Positions 45,092 to 61,880 of a DNA stretch of 64,000 nt are shown one piece after another (position 1 is the stretch's first letter; every line of letters starts with the position of its first letter). The notes beneath the pieces are model-generated. The model saw only the letters and a program-made list of their open reading frames with translations. It was not told where the DNA came from and ran no database searches. The DNA is from Ianthella basta. Lineage: Eukaryota; Porifera; Demospongiae; Verongiida; Ianthellidae. The stretch is taken from assembly GCA_964019415.1 (NCBI GenBank), contig OZ025872.1, positions 3,989,014-4,053,013 on the forward strand. The letters are read 5' to 3'. The translations under genes and the position numbers were made by a program.

Positions 45092-45638
45092 TGATCCAAA
45101 CCCAACGGCTTCATTACCTATTGTCTGTGTATAAGTGATTTAATCCACTTTAAATGCATCTCAAGTGTGTGCTGTAATGTGAATGAAGATGTTCATGATT
45201 TGTTGAAGAAGCACAGTACTGTTTAGTCAGAGCTCTCGTGTGAGAGCAGAAGTGTTCAATAGTTGTCATGCATGTGAAGTGTTATCGTGTGTACGTATAT
45301 ATGTGAGTACTCTTATGCAAACATGCATACACAGTCTAACACACCAGACACTCACCATTCTACTGTGCCTTTAATCCCCTGAGTGAAGAGGATATGCTTT
45401 GATAGACTTATGTAACCCACTTTGAATGTCTGTTATGTGATTGTGTGTGTTACACATGTGCAATGTGTAGTGTGTGTTAATGGGAATGTGTATCTTTGTT
45501 TGCTATCTGTTACAGTATCATGCAGTCACACCGCTTCGCCCTCCATTTTATATACGTAGTGACATTCATGTATGATGTCACTATATAAAATGTTGTGACA
45601 TATGTGCACGTCTGTGTGTGTGTGTGTGTGTGCGTGTG

Positions 45639-45676
<38 letters not shown>

Positions 45677-46125
45677 TTTGTGTTTATAGTTGTATGACAT
45701 TGTATGTGTGTACGTAACTGTGGTAACACATTGTAGCACAAAAAACACAAGGTGGTGTCTGTATCTACTCCTTCCCTATCATTATGCAGAACAATAAATG
45801 CATGTAAGTGAATGCGATTTATTCCCTTGAATGCAGTGTAATGACATGCAAAGATGTTGTCATGATTATGCAATATATTCCTTTACAGTGTAAACAGTTT
45901 ACAGCAATGCATGCATAATTACATTAAGTGGTTAGTTTATTGCGGGCTTGCCTGGGCAAATGTGTGTGTTTACAGCAATTAATGCATACATAATACATTT
46001 GTGGTTAGTTAATTGCCGGCTTGCCTGGGCAAATGTGTGTCTGTGTGTATCCTTAGCAATTCCTATATAGAAACAGTGACTTACAGTAGTAGATTTAGGC
46101 TAGGATTCTACATGGGCTGGCAAAG
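45092..46125. other. Intergenic between the MULE and kinase B
   Basis: Continues the 3' flank of kinase A. Holds a (TG)n at 45614-45670 and, from about 45950, a duplicated GCTTGCCTGGGCAAATGTGTG motif present twice (45951 and 46019) and also upstream of kinase A. No gene is seen. Confidence 0.6.
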
Positions 46126-51027
<4,902 letters not shown>

Positions 51028-52584
51028 GTATTACACTAACCTAATGTTAATGTTGTTATTACTGTATTGTCAGTGTAAATCCTTTTAAAGGTGCCCACGT
51101 GTACTGTCATGTACCTAAATGCAAAAACAATGTTGAAGAGGTTGAATTTCATTTCTGTTTGTAATACCGTAGCCAACGACTGTGCCCTATTAGTTATACA
51201 GTCAACTGAGATCTAGTCTGGCTTGCTAGCCCAACTTCCTGCCCCCGATTGCATGTAATCAGGGCAGGAAGTTGGGGCTAGCGGACCAAACTATCTGAGA
51301 TGAAACTAGAAGGCATTAAATGTATTGTGTATAGGTACTTTCCCGGGTCAAACCCTGAGTATATGAATTGACTTACAGTATGTGCCCTTTGTTTTGGTAT
51401 GAATTGTCACTATACATTATACCTTGAATACGTAGGTGTATACTACACTGAACATGGAATTACCAAAACTAGCATCTCTTGTATTCAGTACAGTTTGGGA
51501 CAAGTGTACAGTCCCTGTCCCTGTTTCAATCAGTGGAAAGCAGTTTGCATGCTCTACTTAGCTTGGACATTAGGCACTGTCCTCATTAGAGAGGTGTCCT
51601 TATTTCAGAGGTAGCTTTGTGCATATCTCTATATGTAGCTATAGCCGGGATGGTGGGCACTGTATGATTGGCTGATAATGTGCTATGAATTGCAATTGGT
51701 TCAAGATCATAATGCTTCAATCAAACATTGTAGCAGTAGTAAGCCTCAATGGACCTATGTACTGGAAGAGTTATACATCAACAGCTACAGTGTCGGTTGT
51801 GATAGTGGATCCTAATTCATGACATGAAGATGTTAATGATTTGTCGAGGAACTGGCTCATTACATCGCATTTACATGAGCAGGTAACTAGTGTACTATGA
51901 TGTGAGTGATGTTGCAGTCTGCAGTGTAGCCAACCATACAGCACCATTCTAGAAGGCAGTGATGTAATGTGTAGGTAACTGGGACAACCCCCCTTTTGGG
52001 ACTTTGTTTGTATACACCCTGTAGTACATGCTGCATATCCATGGCAGCTGAGCTGTGTACCATATTTTATATGCACAGTATACATAAGTGTATATGTATT
52101 AATACACACAGGTACCCAGCCATACATACCGTATAATTATAATACAGTGATACCTCTCTATAGACTGTTTTTGGAAAGTTTGTGCAAGGTCATCAACTGA
52201 GCTTCCTGAGAGGTGTTCGTGTCAGAGGTAGTTTAGTGCATATCTCTATAGTATATGTAGCTCTAGGTATCTTTGCTTGGGGATGTGGGTGACATAGTGT
52301 AGACTGACTCAGCATAGCTGTATGGACTTGCCTGGGCATGCCCTGGGATTTCCCCTGGGAAAATTTTCTGTTACTATGTATAGTAACATGGAATGCTTAC
52401 ATACATACGTATATGGTGTTTCAAGCATGTATTTAAGACTATAGTACTAACAGCTTAGCACACTTCAGCATTCTTGTGATAAGGAAACACTCTGTCAAGT
52501 GAGTTACTATGTATTACGAGTTGTAATTAACCTACACTACACCAGATTATAGACTGATATCCCTTTAACTTTCATTTCTTACTC
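51028..52584. other. Intergenic between kinases B and C
   Basis: Holds the small MITE listed at 51214. A stretch of about 51420-52140 is paralogous to 57040-57790 downstream of kinase C (for example the CACTGAACATGGAA and TTTGGGACAAGTGTACAGTC segments), which gives the length of the tandem duplication unit. No coding frame is supported. Confidence 0.65.
51214..51293. mobile_element. 80-bp TAGTCTGG-type foldback MITE
   Basis: Near-palindrome: TAGTCTGGCTTGCTAGCCC at the left and GGGGCTAGCGGACCAAACTA at the right. Flanks ACTGAGATC (51205-51213) and TCTGAGATG (51294-51302) are an imperfect 9-bp duplication. A more diverged member of the same style of element. Confidence 0.65.
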
Positions 52585-55500
52585 ATGAAGATGGCAACAA
52601 AAGGCTTTAGCATGGCACAAGGCATTGATATTGATGGCTTTCTGAGGAAGCTTGCAGCTGGTCAATTTGGGGAAGCAAAAGGAAGATTAGGACTAAACCT
52701 TCTGTACCAACAAGGGGTCAACTTTGCATCGGAGCCTCTGAGCAGGTAAAGTGTGTATTGTTGAGAGGTTGATTCACTACAGTAGGCCACTGTAACGGAC
52801 AGGCCTGGCTAGTTGAACAAAGATCTAATCACTGAGTTTTACTCCTACCAGCCTTCTATATGTATACACTGTAGCGTCACAGGCCTGGGAGGTTGGGGGC
52901 TAAGCCCTATTGATGGCAACCATGCAGTGATTGCCTTCCCTTGCTAGTATCCTACAGAGATGGAAGAGCCACAGACAGCTGCTCCATCCTATTTGGGGCT
53001 TGTCAGTGTGGCATACTGATGGAAGGCAGAGTAACTAGCTACTCTTGTATTCACCACTAGTGATACACTTGTGGTTTCAACAAGAGTGAATAATAACTAC
53101 TACTTCTCTGTAGTGAACTGAAGGTTATGTTACTTCACTCAATATATACGCTTCCTTTCATATAGCTAGAGCCTATATAGTGTGTTGCAACAAAATAATA
53201 GCACTAAAGATTTGGCATAGAAAATATAGGTATGATGGTTCATTCAAATGTGTTTTGTGTAATGATTGCCACAGGCACAAAAATCCTTGTCTGACCTACA
53301 AGTTCTGGGAAGTCAGTCAAAGCAGCGATTCTCAAGCCTTTGTGGTCAAGTTCAGCAAGCCTGGATCGAATGATCCCTGGTACAATGTATGTGCTTATTA
53401 GTGCAATATAGTGAGATTTAAGGATGTTTGTATAATAATGCATGCTCATACAGTGCATGCATGTAGACATGTGTGCATCTCCAGGATGCTAATGAGCAGT
53501 ATTATGTATCTACTTGGTATTGGCAGATAATGCACATTGTATGATCTTTTGTTTGGCTTAAACACAACATCTCAGCAAACTCTATAGTGGAGGCATGTGT
53601 AGCATTGTTTGAAGTGAGGTCATTTGCAATTATTGTGAAGTCATCTAAGTTATAATTTTTATGTCTATTTGCAGTGAACTGAGTATTCTACTACTAATAG
53701 TATACCATCCACTACCTTATCTATCTTAATCCTGCATGTGATACACTGTGAATAATGCTGTCATTGTAGGTTGATGAAGAGTACCACATCCTGAGCGAAT
53801 TCAAGAGGTGTGCTGTAGTTCCTGTTCCCCAGCCTTTGTACTGCAGCACTGCTCAAGACAGATCGGCTGCTAAAGCTGATTTCATTATTATGTCCTTTGT
53901 TCAGGTAGGGGCTAACTTTGAGGATTAGTATGCAGAATCATGCATGCTAATACTACACAATCATCAAAATAATATGCATTCACTGATTCAGAAGCACACA
54001 GTAATACGTTGACTGCATGATACAGTAAGTGACCTAAACTAGGGCAAAGCTTGTCTAACTTACTTGCGGCAATGCCACATTATCAAGTGAAAACTTCAAA
54101 ATTTATATTATAAATTTTGAAGTTTTCATTTTGACAATAATGCAAGTAAGCTAATCAAAGACTAGCTATATATGAATGCACTAGTGACTAAATTTGAGAG
54201 TTAGCATGCATCCTGCAGCTGTCAAGAATATAATATGCATACACCGAAGCATAATACTTTGACTGCATTATAATCATTATATATTTTGAAGTTTTCACTT
54301 TGAAGCATATAGCTAATTTATGCATAATGAGGCAAGTAAGCTAAACAAGCTATGCCAAAGTTTAGGTCACTCACTTTGTAATGATTGGATATTACTGAGT
54401 ATGTATGGTACGATTTTTGAATATGCAGGGTTTGAACTATCCATGTGCTTCAAAAGTCCCAGTGCAGCATAGGAGTGCAGCATTTGAGTCAGTCATGAAG
54501 TCTTTAGCCAGGCTGCATGGCTACCATTGGGTTTATACAAGTACTGATCAGAAGACAGAATATCTGGATAGTGCTCAGTTCTTTCAGCACCAGGTATAAA
54601 CTGCATGAAACTTGAGTTGTTTGAAGGTATAGGTATAGAAAGCATGCAAATTTGAAGATGCACAATATTCAGACAAGAGCAGCAAAATGTGTCAGGTATA
54701 TTTTGTGCGCAAACATACACGGTACACGTCAAACTGATGACCAATGTTACGTACCTACTTACACTGTGATAATCATTGTGTATACGTACAGCATGTACCT
54801 GTTACACTCATTTAATGTTTATGAACCTACAGGCTAAGACATGGACCAACAACTACACTGCAGTAGAAAGCAGGTACGACCAGGCATATGAACTGTCATA
54901 TCAACTGTTCCGCAAAATTGAAAGACAAGCAAAGCCTTCTGGAAGGACTACACGTAAGTAGCTAGGTATAAATTACATTGTATAATTAGCTATATGTCCA
55001 TATTTTCTCATTACCATCTTGAACAATGTAATTTATGCAGTTGTACATTTTACAGTGGAACCTGTCAAAGATAGTCACTGTGTTAGGCATGCAGCCACCT
55101 CTCTAAAGCAGCCGGCCTCCCTGGCCCCTAATGGCATTATATAAAACATTGCAATGTACCTCTGTAGAGCAGCCACCTCTTTGTATATATAGTCAGTTAG
55201 AACTGGCCCACAGGTGGCTGTCTTAGACAGCAAGGCTTCACTGTATTATGGTAAATTTAAATGTGATAGAAGTTATGGAGACCACACATAATTAATATAA
55301 TTGTATATATAAGTGGGATGCGCAAAATAGTGACATTCATGTCCCTTGCATGGCCTTGGGAAATACTACTATTCACATCATACATTTACATGCATGGACT
55401 TACTATAGTAGTGCAACAAAATCAATGATTCTTTGTCGTCTTACCGTAACTGCATATATAGACTGCACTAGCTGCTTCATTCTTCATTATTCAGAGGTTA

Positions 55501-56831
55501 TTCATGGAGATTTTGATATTTCCAACATCATCTTTGATCATCAGGTAAGCTTTCTTGTTTGTATATATTATTCACAAATGGCCCATGGCCTGTCCTTTGC
55601 ATTATGAAAACTAACTGCTTTTTTGTTGCAATTGCTGTTGTCAGCACAATGTGAAAGCTATTCTTGATTGGAAGTGGGACGACAATGGAGACCCTCTCAC
55701 TGATGTGGCTAACTTCACAATGATGTTCCTTCAGCCAGCGGCAGTGAGCTACAGGTTCAGACACTTGGCCGGACATGAATTGCTTCTAGGTACGTAAGCA
55801 CATGATGTTGGTGATTGCATGAAAGCCTAATAGACAGTGTGGCTGGCCATGCAGTCATGGTAACCTGCATTTGACCTTTATTGCACTGATTTTAATGAAC
55901 CAGTCTGAGAATAAGGCATTTCAGCCGGAAGGCTAGAATGCAAGCTTCTAGGGGAAAGGCTTCATTTTGGTGGCAGAATATCTTTAGCATGCCATGTACG
56001 TTCACACTGTCAGGCATTATTTAGGCAGATTAGAATTCACTCACTATTAAGAATTATGTAAACTTTTCCGCTAGGCACACTACATGTGTACATATATGCA
56101 TTAAGTCAGGTACAACAAACCATTTAGCCTATATCCCTGGCAATGTAAATGTGTGCTCTCATCACACATAATGCAGGTGATCAGAGGTGGTCAACTGAAG
56201 AACAGGTACTAGCAGTGTACAAGAGAAGCTCTAGGAACGAGTTTCATGAGGGTGCCTTCAACTATGCCAAGGCACTCTGTTGCCTCAGGTGGATCTCTGT
56301 AATCAAGGTGTGCACTCTGTGCTTTCGTTCAAAAATATATATTGGTGTATATTAAGCTATCTATAAATAAAAATTGCACTCGCGGATCCTACATAGTTCT
56401 TATAAAACATTTTGGTATGGTGTATATTCAACTACAAATTTGAGGCTGTTTTGAGCTGAGATATTGATGTTTTACACACAGGGATCTGTAACCTGCTATC
56501 ACCTAAAATTAATAAAATTACAGTCACTTCATCAGTCAAAAGAGCTCACACCTATTCAAAATAGTTTAAATGGTTATGGCACAAAATTTCCTTATGCGTC
56601 TCCTTATTTGTTTTTTTTGCACATACAGGCATGCTTATGCTTTCTAGCAATTCAAGTATAACAACAGCTTGCATAGTGTTGCATCCTCCATCACTGCAGG
56701 CTGCATGGAATGACCGCTTCCGTGGTCACGAGTGTGGTCAGTACGGAGAGGTCACGGCCAATCCTCAGTTGGTCATTGACTGCCTTACCGAGGCAGGTGA
56801 AAAGTACTTCAACAAGTGGCTCCGCTCCTGA
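52585..56831 (+). CDS. APH/ACAD10-11-like kinase paralogue C, catalytic residues intact (9 exons, 383 aa)
   Basis: Exons: 52585-52745, 53275-53386, 53770-53904, 54429-54593, 54833-54953, 55495-55544, 55645-55789, 56177-56307 and 56700-56831. The second Met (52591) is an equally good start. ATP-site Lys is in FVVKFSK. The catalytic loop is VIHGDFDISNIIF, with the catalytic Asp and the metal-binding Asn; the second metal motif is ILDWKWDDNGDPLTD. These match the APH/ACAD10-11 pattern HGD-x4-N ... LDW ... GDP, so this copy should phosphorylate a small hydroxyl substrate, not identified. It ends KYFNKWLRS. The mutual order A-B-C and shared exon phases show tandem duplication. Confidence 0.82.
54033..54377. 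mobile_element. Inverted-repeat element in intron 3 of kinase C
   Basis: The outer arms AAGTGACCTAAACT...GCAAAGCTTGT and ACAAGCTATGCCAAAGTTTAGGTCACT are inverted. Inside is a perfect palindrome of AAAACTTCAAAATTTA with its complement at about 54088-54130, and a partial further copy at about 54285-54300. AT-rich, non-coding. Confidence 0.65.
55053..55243. mobile_element. 191-bp MITE (CAGTGAAACC family) in intron 5 of kinase C
   Basis: Ends CAGTGGAACCTGTC and GGCTTCACTG with TA on both sides. Kinase B carries a degenerate copy in the same intron, so this insertion probably predates the B/C duplication. Confidence 0.8.
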
Positions 56832-58305
56832 AGAAATGTGGGACTCCACTCTAGCTATAGGCTCCTCGTACACACTTAGAAACCTCTTCTGTACGTACAG
56901 TCATACATAATATACAAATTCTTGCAGGTGCATATGTCACAGACACTGCATTTTAGCATACATGTAAATATTGTAACAGTGTAGTATGTGCAGCATTGAC
57001 TGTATTGTATACAGGAGTGTGTTGTCTCAGGCTGCTCACCTTGTAGGTGTTTGCCACACTGAACATGGAAGTACCCAAAACTTGCATCTCCTGTATTCAC
57101 GGTTTGGGACAAGTGTACAGTCCAACCCTGTCCCTATTATCAGTAGAATACAGTTCTGCATGCATGCTCTACTTAGTTGGGGCAGCAGGCACTGCATGTC
57201 CTCCTTAGAGAGGTGTGCTTATTTCAGAGGTAGTTTGCACACACCTCTGCATGTATACCTGTTGTTTTGGTATATGCCAATGCATGCATTTCATAATGAA
57301 TCCATTAGCTCAAGGAGAAACATCCTGTCATCAACTTATTTAGGGTTGGTTGATGATTTTCTATGAATTTGCTCAAGAACATTAATTATGGTTAAACCAA
57401 ACATTGCAGCAGCTGCAGTAGCAAGTTTTACTGGAATAGTTATTCTACTCCTATACAGCAACTCTATCTGTGGTGTGCTGGAAGAGCATATGACATGAAG
57501 ATGCATGTTGATGATTTGTCAAGGAACTAGCCCATTTAAATGCATTTTAAGTGTATTAGTGTATGTAGCTAGTGTATGTTATTAGTGTGGTTGCAGTCTG
57601 TGTACGTAGCTAACCAGAAGGTAGTGATGGATTGTGTAGGTACCTCCCCTGGGACAACCCTTTTGGGAATCCGGTATGTAGTATACACTGTATGGCAATG
57701 GCAGCTGAGCTGTGTATTTGCTCAGTGTACAATTGTATTACTTATTATACGTAGGTATCTAGCCACACATACTGTATAATTATGGGGCTAGCCTGAGTGA
57801 GCCCCACCAAGTGTGGTCAATTTAATGCATAGGTGAGATGGGATGTAGCTAACAATGCATATAGCGATGCATATGCGTTGAGGTCGTAAATTTTTGCTGT
57901 GCCTATATGCCCACTACAAGTTTGTACAAGTACAAGTACAAGTACAACAATAAGGCACGGCGGGTGCCGGGGTCATCACAATAGAGACTGGCCAGCCTGT
58001 TCCTGACAAATGATTCCTTTGTAGACAGTGATGCATGATTCTTTGCTCACAGCAACCATCGTTCCACACATCATAGTCAGTACACCTACTAATGCCTAGC
58101 TCCGATGACACTGCACAGTAAGATAGGCTTATAACAGTTGCTTGCTGCTAATTGCAGCCATAGAAATTACACATGCACAGCTCAGGCTCTCCCCACAATG
58201 CTCTGCATTCGTCTAGTATTACAGTGACACCTCTCCATGGACTGTTCTTGGAAAGTTTGTACTGGCTCGTCAACTGAGCTTTCTGCAAGGTGTCCTCATT
58301 TCACA
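56832..58305. other. 3' flank of kinase C; no gene seen
   Basis: Paralogous in part to 51420-52140. The final segment (TTCTGCAAGGTGTCCTCATTTC) belongs to a dispersed repeat also seen near 51590, 57210 and 61885. The small frame at 57576-57779 is not supported by any similarity I recognise. Confidence 0.55.
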
Positions 58306-58593
58306 GGTAGGTTAGGTTATTTTTTTTTAGGTTAGGTTATTTTTATTGAAACAGGATAGTCCCATCAGCTCATATGGCTGGTCTGCCTGGAAGTCCTGAA
58401 AACACTACAATACAATACACACAAGCAATAGCACTGTTGTGTTTCTAGCTAATGATGGTAAGAATAGAATGTAATTGTGATTAACAAAAATGGTCTGTAA
58501 TTGAAGGTTAATTCATACAATAGGATTTTAATGCATTCTTAAAAAGTGGAACAGACTTGATACTCCTGATCTCTGGAGGAAGATTCGACCAGT

Positions 58594-60240
58594 CTAGCGA
58601 TGCTCTAAAAAAGAAAGATCTCCTTCCCCACTCAGACTTACAGGGAAGATGTGGGGGTTGTCAGAGCCCCTTGTCCTGGCATAGCCCAAGGAACAATTTC
58701 TGTGAAAAGATTGAGTAAGGTAGGCCGGGGCCAGATTGTTCAAGCATCTGTGTAGAAGGATAAGCCGAAACATAACTCTATGTCTTTCTAGGGGCATCCA
58801 ATGCAGAGTACGCCTCATCTCCCCACTAGGTGTCCTGGGTGGTTGTGATAAGATCAGTCGCATACCATAGTTTAGGATCCTCTCTACTTTAGTCTGTAGC
58901 TCTTTGGTACACTCTTGCCAAACAACTGCACAATAGTCTACATGAGGCAGTACAAAAGCCTGAAAGAGCTTCCTCTTTAAGGCGATAGGCAGAACTTCCC
59001 GGTATCTTCGTAGCTTAGAGAGTGCCCCAAAACATTTCTGACGCACTCTGGAGATGTGATCCTTCCAAGAAAGTTTGTCATCAATCCACACCCCTAGACA
59101 CCTCACACAACTACTTCTGGGCAGCACCTGCTTTTCCAACCGCACCTCCACCTGATTCAATTCAGCTTCTCTCCGTCTTCTTCCTAGCAGCAACAGTTGA
59201 GTCTTCTTCACATTTAGCGTCAGCTTGTTCCTTTGTACCCATTCGGCTACCTTCGCGGCACCCTCATTCAGCCCATACTCGAGATCCGTTGCATTCTCAC
59301 GTACAAGAGAGAGTGTAGTATCATCAGCATACTGCATTGACTTGCACTCACCAACTGCCTCTGGCAGGTCATTGACATACAAGGTGAAGAGCAGATGGCC
59401 CAGAATAGACCCTTGAGGTACACCTCTCCGGATGTCACTCCATGTTGAGTACGCACTGCCAACTCTGACCCTCTGCTTTCTACCATGAAGGTAATCCTGG
59501 AACCAGTTCAACGCTCCCCCACTCACACCATACCTTCTGAGCTTCCTGACCAGGATGGAATGGTCAACGCAATCAAATGCCTTACTCAAGTCCATCATAA
59601 TTGCTCCTACAAGTAGGTCAGCATCCAGAGCTTTGCGCCAACTATCTACCAAGCCCACCAGGACATCCTGTGTGGTGTGCCGGGGTCTGAAGCCCGATTG
59701 AGTGGGGTGCAGGATATTGAACTTTTGCAGGTGGTCGAACAATTGTTGATGCACAAGCCTCTCAAATACCTTAGCCACAATTGGTAACAATGATATCGGA
59801 CGAAAGTTGTCAAGACGCTCAGAGGTGCCTGATTTGGGAATAGGAATGACGTTTGCTGACTTCCATTCTATCGGGACCTGCCCAGTGTCCAGGCTTGTGT
59901 TAAACAAGGAGGTGAGGCTGTGACTTATTCCCTCTGCAGCCATCCTAAGAAGTCTAGCACCAATCTGATCAACTCCACTTGCCTTGTTGGCATCCACCCG
60001 TTTCAGCAAATTAAGTACATCTTCCTCCTCTATCCTGTGGAATCTGAACTCACAATTTGGCAAAGAGTTCATCTCATTTGCTGAGGAGATGCCATCATCA
60101 TCATTGTTAGCCACTCCAATGACCTGGGAGAAGAACTTGCAGAACTCGTCTGCAATACACTGTTTGTCCACTATAGTGCCTGCCTCCGTTTGTATGGCTC
60201 CTATCTCCCCTCTCGTCCCTGTACCAAGCAGTTTGCCCAA
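58594..60240 (-). CDS. Retrotransposon reverse transcriptase part (after an in-frame TGA)
   Basis: 548-aa frame with RT motifs: FRPISLLPIVAKVFERLV, SGFRPRHTTQDVL, MMDLSKAFDCVDH, GVPQGSILGHLLF and YADDTTL (the catalytic Asp pair). The C-terminal region (LGVWIDDKLSWKDHI, LPHVDYCAVVW) is usual for the clade. It is in the same frame as the upstream ORF and separated from it only by one TGA at 60247-60249, so it is the second half of one broken polyprotein. Confidence 0.88.
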   Translation of the reverse strand: MGKLLGTGTRGEIGAIQTEAGTIVDKQCIADEFCKFFSQVIGVANNDDDGISSANEMNSLPNCEFRFHRIEEEDVLNLLKRVDANKASGVDQIGARLLRMAAEGISHSLTSLFNTSLDTGQVPIEWKSANVIPIPKSGTSERLDNFRPISLLPIVAKVFERLVHQQLFDHLQKFNILHPTQSGFRPRHTTQDVLVGLVDSWRKALDADLLVGAIMMDLSKAFDCVDHSILVRKLRRYGVSGGALNWFQDYLHGRKQRVRVGSAYSTWSDIRRGVPQGSILGHLLFTLYVNDLPEAVGECKSMQYADDTTLSLVRENATDLEYGLNEGAAKVAEWVQRNKLTLNVKKTQLLLLGRRRREAELNQVEVRLEKQVLPRSSCVRCLGVWIDDKLSWKDHISRVRQKCFGALSKLRRYREVLPIALKRKLFQAFVLPHVDYCAVVWQECTKELQTKVERILNYGMRLILSQPPRTPSGEMRRTLHWMPLERHRVMFRLILLHRCLNNLAPAYLTQSFHRNCSLGYARTRGSDNPHIFPVSLSGEGDLSFLEHR

Positions 60241-60246
60241 CTCATG

Positions 60247-61878
60247 TCAAGCCTTTCCTGGGTTCTTGGTGGCTCTTTCACTAACTTCCTCAAAATGCTG
60301 CAACTTCGACTTCCTAATCATCATAGTAACTCGATTTCTCAATAGCCTATACTTCTCCCAGTCTTCAGCTTTCCTAGTCCTCTTAGCCTTAGTACAATGG
60401 TAGTTACGAGCCCTCATTGCAGCTCTAATCTCACGGCTAATCCATGGCAGCGACTCTTTCCTCACACGGACTCTCCTCCAGGGAACATGAGAGTCTACAA
60501 TGCTACTAAAAAGGGCCTTCCAATAATCCCATTTGGCATCAATGTCTTCCATGGTGTCCATCACCTGCCAGGGAGCACTGTGCAGGTCCTTTGTCAGTTT
60601 CACTGGGTCACATTTTTCGAAGCACCGTACTTCCCGAAAGAACTGCTCTGACCTGGCAATCTCAACATCCATTTCTCCGAAAATGATATTGTGGTCACTA
60701 ATACCTGCCTCCCTGCATCCAGACTGGAGAAACACTTCAGGGTTTGTGGTGTACATCAAGTCAATCAACGACTCTGACATCTGGGTCACTCTTGTTAGTC
60801 CCCGAATCATCTGGGTAAGACCATACTCTGATGTAATTGACTCCAATTTGGTGACCTGGGAATCTGGCTTCAATAGATTGCAGTTGAGATCACCCATAAA
60901 CACCACCAACATGTTCTCTTGTACAACTCTTTCAAGATTGGATGCCAAGCAATCCATCCAAGATGCTAGTGCATTGGGAAGCCTGTATACATTACCCACC
61001 AACATCTGCCCTAACTTTGTTTTAACCTGAACCCACAAAACTTCCAAAAAATCGTTTTCAAGGTCCTCTCTTCTCAGGCTCTTCACCCCTTCACTTACAT
61101 ACACCATGACTCCACCACCTTTCCCAGAACTTCTATCTTTACGGTACATCCTGTAGCCAGGGACCTGCAATTCCCCATCGTTAACATTTCCATCCAACCA
61201 TGTTTCACTCAGACCCAGTACCATATTAGAGACAGCCTGATTTCCGAGCATAACTCTAATCTGGTCAATCTTGGGGAAGAGGCTCCTAACATTTAGATGG
61301 CTTACCACAGGACCATGTGTCTGACTCCAAGCTGGGGGATGACCCTCCGAGGCACTGAGCTCCTCTGGCCGCCCACAGCAATGACAAAACCATTCAGTGT
61401 TGACGTCAGAACTAAGCTTCTCGTACTCGTCCTCATTCACTCGTGCGCAGTCAGCGTGGGTCCATCGATCGCAGAGGTCACAGCACACGCCGCGTTGGTC
61501 ATCCAGAACAGGGTTGTCGCAAGTGGTACAGGGAAACAGTGCTGGGCCCGGGTTGACATGAATGTCTCCAGCGAGCAGGAGGAGCCAGTAACAGTTTGGT
61601 AGTATGGGCCATCGCCGCCAGTGACGATGTAAAGGTCGAAGGCGTGGACGTTCTCTTGAGAAGTTAACGATGGTCGCAGCGGCACTGCACTCCACCAAGA
61701 GGCGTTTTGGCGCAAAAAGCAGGCATCCATCAAGCTCCTGGTAAAGATCAATAGGATCGATAATGGAACTTGTCCAACAAACCTTGGAAATCGCAAGGAA
61801 AATCCACAAGCACGCGGGCAACAATCTGAAAGTAGCCATTTTGGCGATCACGAGGTCATGGTACATAACCTTGTCCAC
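60247..61878 (-). CDS. Retrotransposon N-terminal half: 2A-like motif, PHD-like finger, APE endonuclease
   Basis: 543 aa. A hydrophobic start (LLPACLWIFLAI, about 19-30) is followed by LLLLAGDIHVNPGP (about 99-112), a 2A-type ribosome-skipping motif with His where Glu is usual. A zinc finger of PHD type follows (about 117-160: FPCTTC ... CCDLCDRWTHADCARV ... WFCHCC). The APE endonuclease follows (HLNVRSLFPKID, GLSETWLD, MGDLNCNLL, SLIDLMYT, ISDHNIIF). The frame ends in TGA directly before the RT part. The functional start may be the Met at about residue 14. Confidence 0.87.
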   Translation of the reverse strand: MDKVMYHDLVIAKMATFRLLPACLWIFLAISKVCWTSSIIDPIDLYQELDGCLLFAPKRLLVECSAAATIVNFSRERPRLRPLHRHWRRWPILPNCYWLLLLAGDIHVNPGPALFPCTTCDNPVLDDQRGVCCDLCDRWTHADCARVNEDEYEKLSSDVNTEWFCHCCGRPEELSASEGHPPAWSQTHGPVVSHLNVRSLFPKIDQIRVMLGNQAVSNMVLGLSETWLDGNVNDGELQVPGYRMYRKDRSSGKGGGVMVYVSEGVKSLRREDLENDFLEVLWVQVKTKLGQMLVGNVYRLPNALASWMDCLASNLERVVQENMLVVFMGDLNCNLLKPDSQVTKLESITSEYGLTQMIRGLTRVTQMSESLIDLMYTTNPEVFLQSGCREAGISDHNIIFGEMDVEIARSEQFFREVRCFEKCDPVKLTKDLHSAPWQVMDTMEDIDAKWDYWKALFSSIVDSHVPWRRVRVRKESLPWISREIRAAMRARNYHCTKAKRTRKAEDWEKYRLLRNRVTMMIRKSKLQHFEEVSERATKNPGKA

Positions 61879-61880
61879 AT

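Larger units (their letters stand above)
58306..61880 (-). mobile_element. CR1/L2-like non-LTR retrotransposon, nearly full length
   Basis: The minus-strand element encodes an N-terminal region, APE endonuclease and reverse transcriptase in one frame (two listed ORFs). Its 3' end carries short tandem tails of the CCTAACCTAAAAAA type (58306-58350), typical of CR1/L2-group elements, rather than poly(A). The 5' edge is within a few bases of the first Met and abuts a dispersed host repeat (ACACCTCTCTAATG), so the 5' UTR is missing or very short. No long target duplication is clear. Confidence 0.87.
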
